NCBI RefSeq assembly: GCF_001552355.1
Contig: NZ_BCRA01000010.1
Span: forward strand, 39,297 to 103,296
Length of the DNA: 64,000 nucleotides
Direction of reading: 5' to 3'
Origin: Microbacterium resistens NBRC 103078
GTDB lineage: Bacteria; Actinomycetota; Actinomycetes; Actinomycetales; Microbacteriaceae
In this document: piece after piece, positions 63,866-64,000 of the stretch
Layout of the letters: every line of letters starts with the position of its first letter
Numbering within the stretch: the first letter of the stretch is position 1
Program-made: the position numbers and the translations under genes
The notes under the pieces: model-generated
The model's database searches: none
What the model saw: the letters and a program-made list of their open reading frames with translations, nothing else
What the model was told of the DNA's origin: nothing

Positions 63866-64000
63866 TCATCGTCCGGCGCAGGTGGTGTCGGCGGCGGTCT
63901 GGCCGTGGGCGTCGACGGGTACCGCGGTGGTGTGCTCGGCGCCGGCGGGTGTGTCCTCGCCGGTCTCCTCACCGGTGTCGGTGTCGGCGTCGGTGTCGGT
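63866..64000 (-). CDS. C-terminal end of a Thr/Asp/Glu-rich protein (5' end outside window)
   Basis: On the minus strand the frame is open from the window edge to a stop at 63866-63868. It encodes about 44 residues beginning with a Thr-Asp repeat (TDTDADTDTGEETGED) and ending TTCAGR. Low complexity suggests a linker or secreted or surface segment. Family not recognisable. The gene converges on the riboflavin kinase with a 13-bp gap. Confidence 0.45.
   Translation of the reverse strand, partial: TDTDADTDTGEETGEDTPAGAEHTTAVPVDAHGQTAADTTCAGR

Overview
The window reads as chromosomal DNA of a high-GC Gram-positive actinobacterium. The genes are GC-rich with strong G/C third positions and frequent GTG/TTG starts. 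Stop and start codons often overlap (ATGA, GTGA), -10 boxes look like TAGGCT, surface proteins carry LPXTG signals, and LacI, SorC, DeoR and PadR regulators are abundant. The gene content and an inverted-repeat element with arms around GTTTCG..CGTTGAGCGAG point to Microbacteriaceae, most likely Microbacterium. That genus assignment is an inference. No phage, integrase, transposase or CRISPR array is visible.

Layout. (a) 1-8.2 kb: the 3' end of a rhamnulokinase gene, then a SorC-type regulator and a polyol-dehydrogenase / sugar-ABC-importer / xylulokinase operon, which looks like a sugar-alcohol pathway entering as xylulose-5-phosphate. (b) 8.2-17.1 kb: a rhamnoside island with L-rhamnose isomerase, two GH78 alpha-L-rhamnosidases, an MFS importer and a LacI regulator. 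Two identical 12-bp palindromes sit in its divergent promoter. (c) 17.1-21.5 kb: a MarR regulator diverging from a polar-amino-acid-type ABC importer and an aldo/keto reductase. (d) 21.7-26 kb: tRNA-Ser(GCU), a flavodoxin-fold reductase with a TetR regulator, an APH-family kinase, a DUF222-HNH gene with an SOS-like box, and an MFS gene remnant. (e) 26.2-34.9 kb: a sugar-acid catabolic cluster with DeoR, a class II aldolase-fold decarboxylase, a DUF1537 kinase, a homoserine-dehydrogenase-like oxidoreductase, two amidohydrolase/lactonase genes and two MFS transporters. (f) 34.9-41.3 kb: a LysE exporter and three genes of a Wadjet (JetABC / MksBEF-like) SMC plasmid-defence system, with the nuclease gene jetD not seen. 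(g) 41.6-54.9 kb: two giant, paralogous, LPXTG-anchored repeat proteins. The second has a one-base frameshift near its 3' end. (h) 55-57.4 kb: alanine dehydrogenase with a divergent Lrp/AsnC regulator, and another flavodoxin-fold reductase. (i) 57.7-63.9 kb: an NMT1-type ABC importer, an NtaA/DszA-family flavin monooxygenase, a PadR regulator, a flavin reductase and a stand-alone riboflavin kinase. This set matches the logic of the riboflavin-degradation (rca) genes described in Microbacterium maritypicum. A near-identical palindrome precedes both transcription units.

How it works together: most of the window is nutrient-scavenging equipment arranged as separate regulator-controlled modules, each pairing uptake with the first catabolic steps. 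Cell-surface (adhesin-like repeat proteins) and genome-defence (Wadjet) functions sit in the middle. Function calls rest on motif and family recognition by eye. No database search was run.
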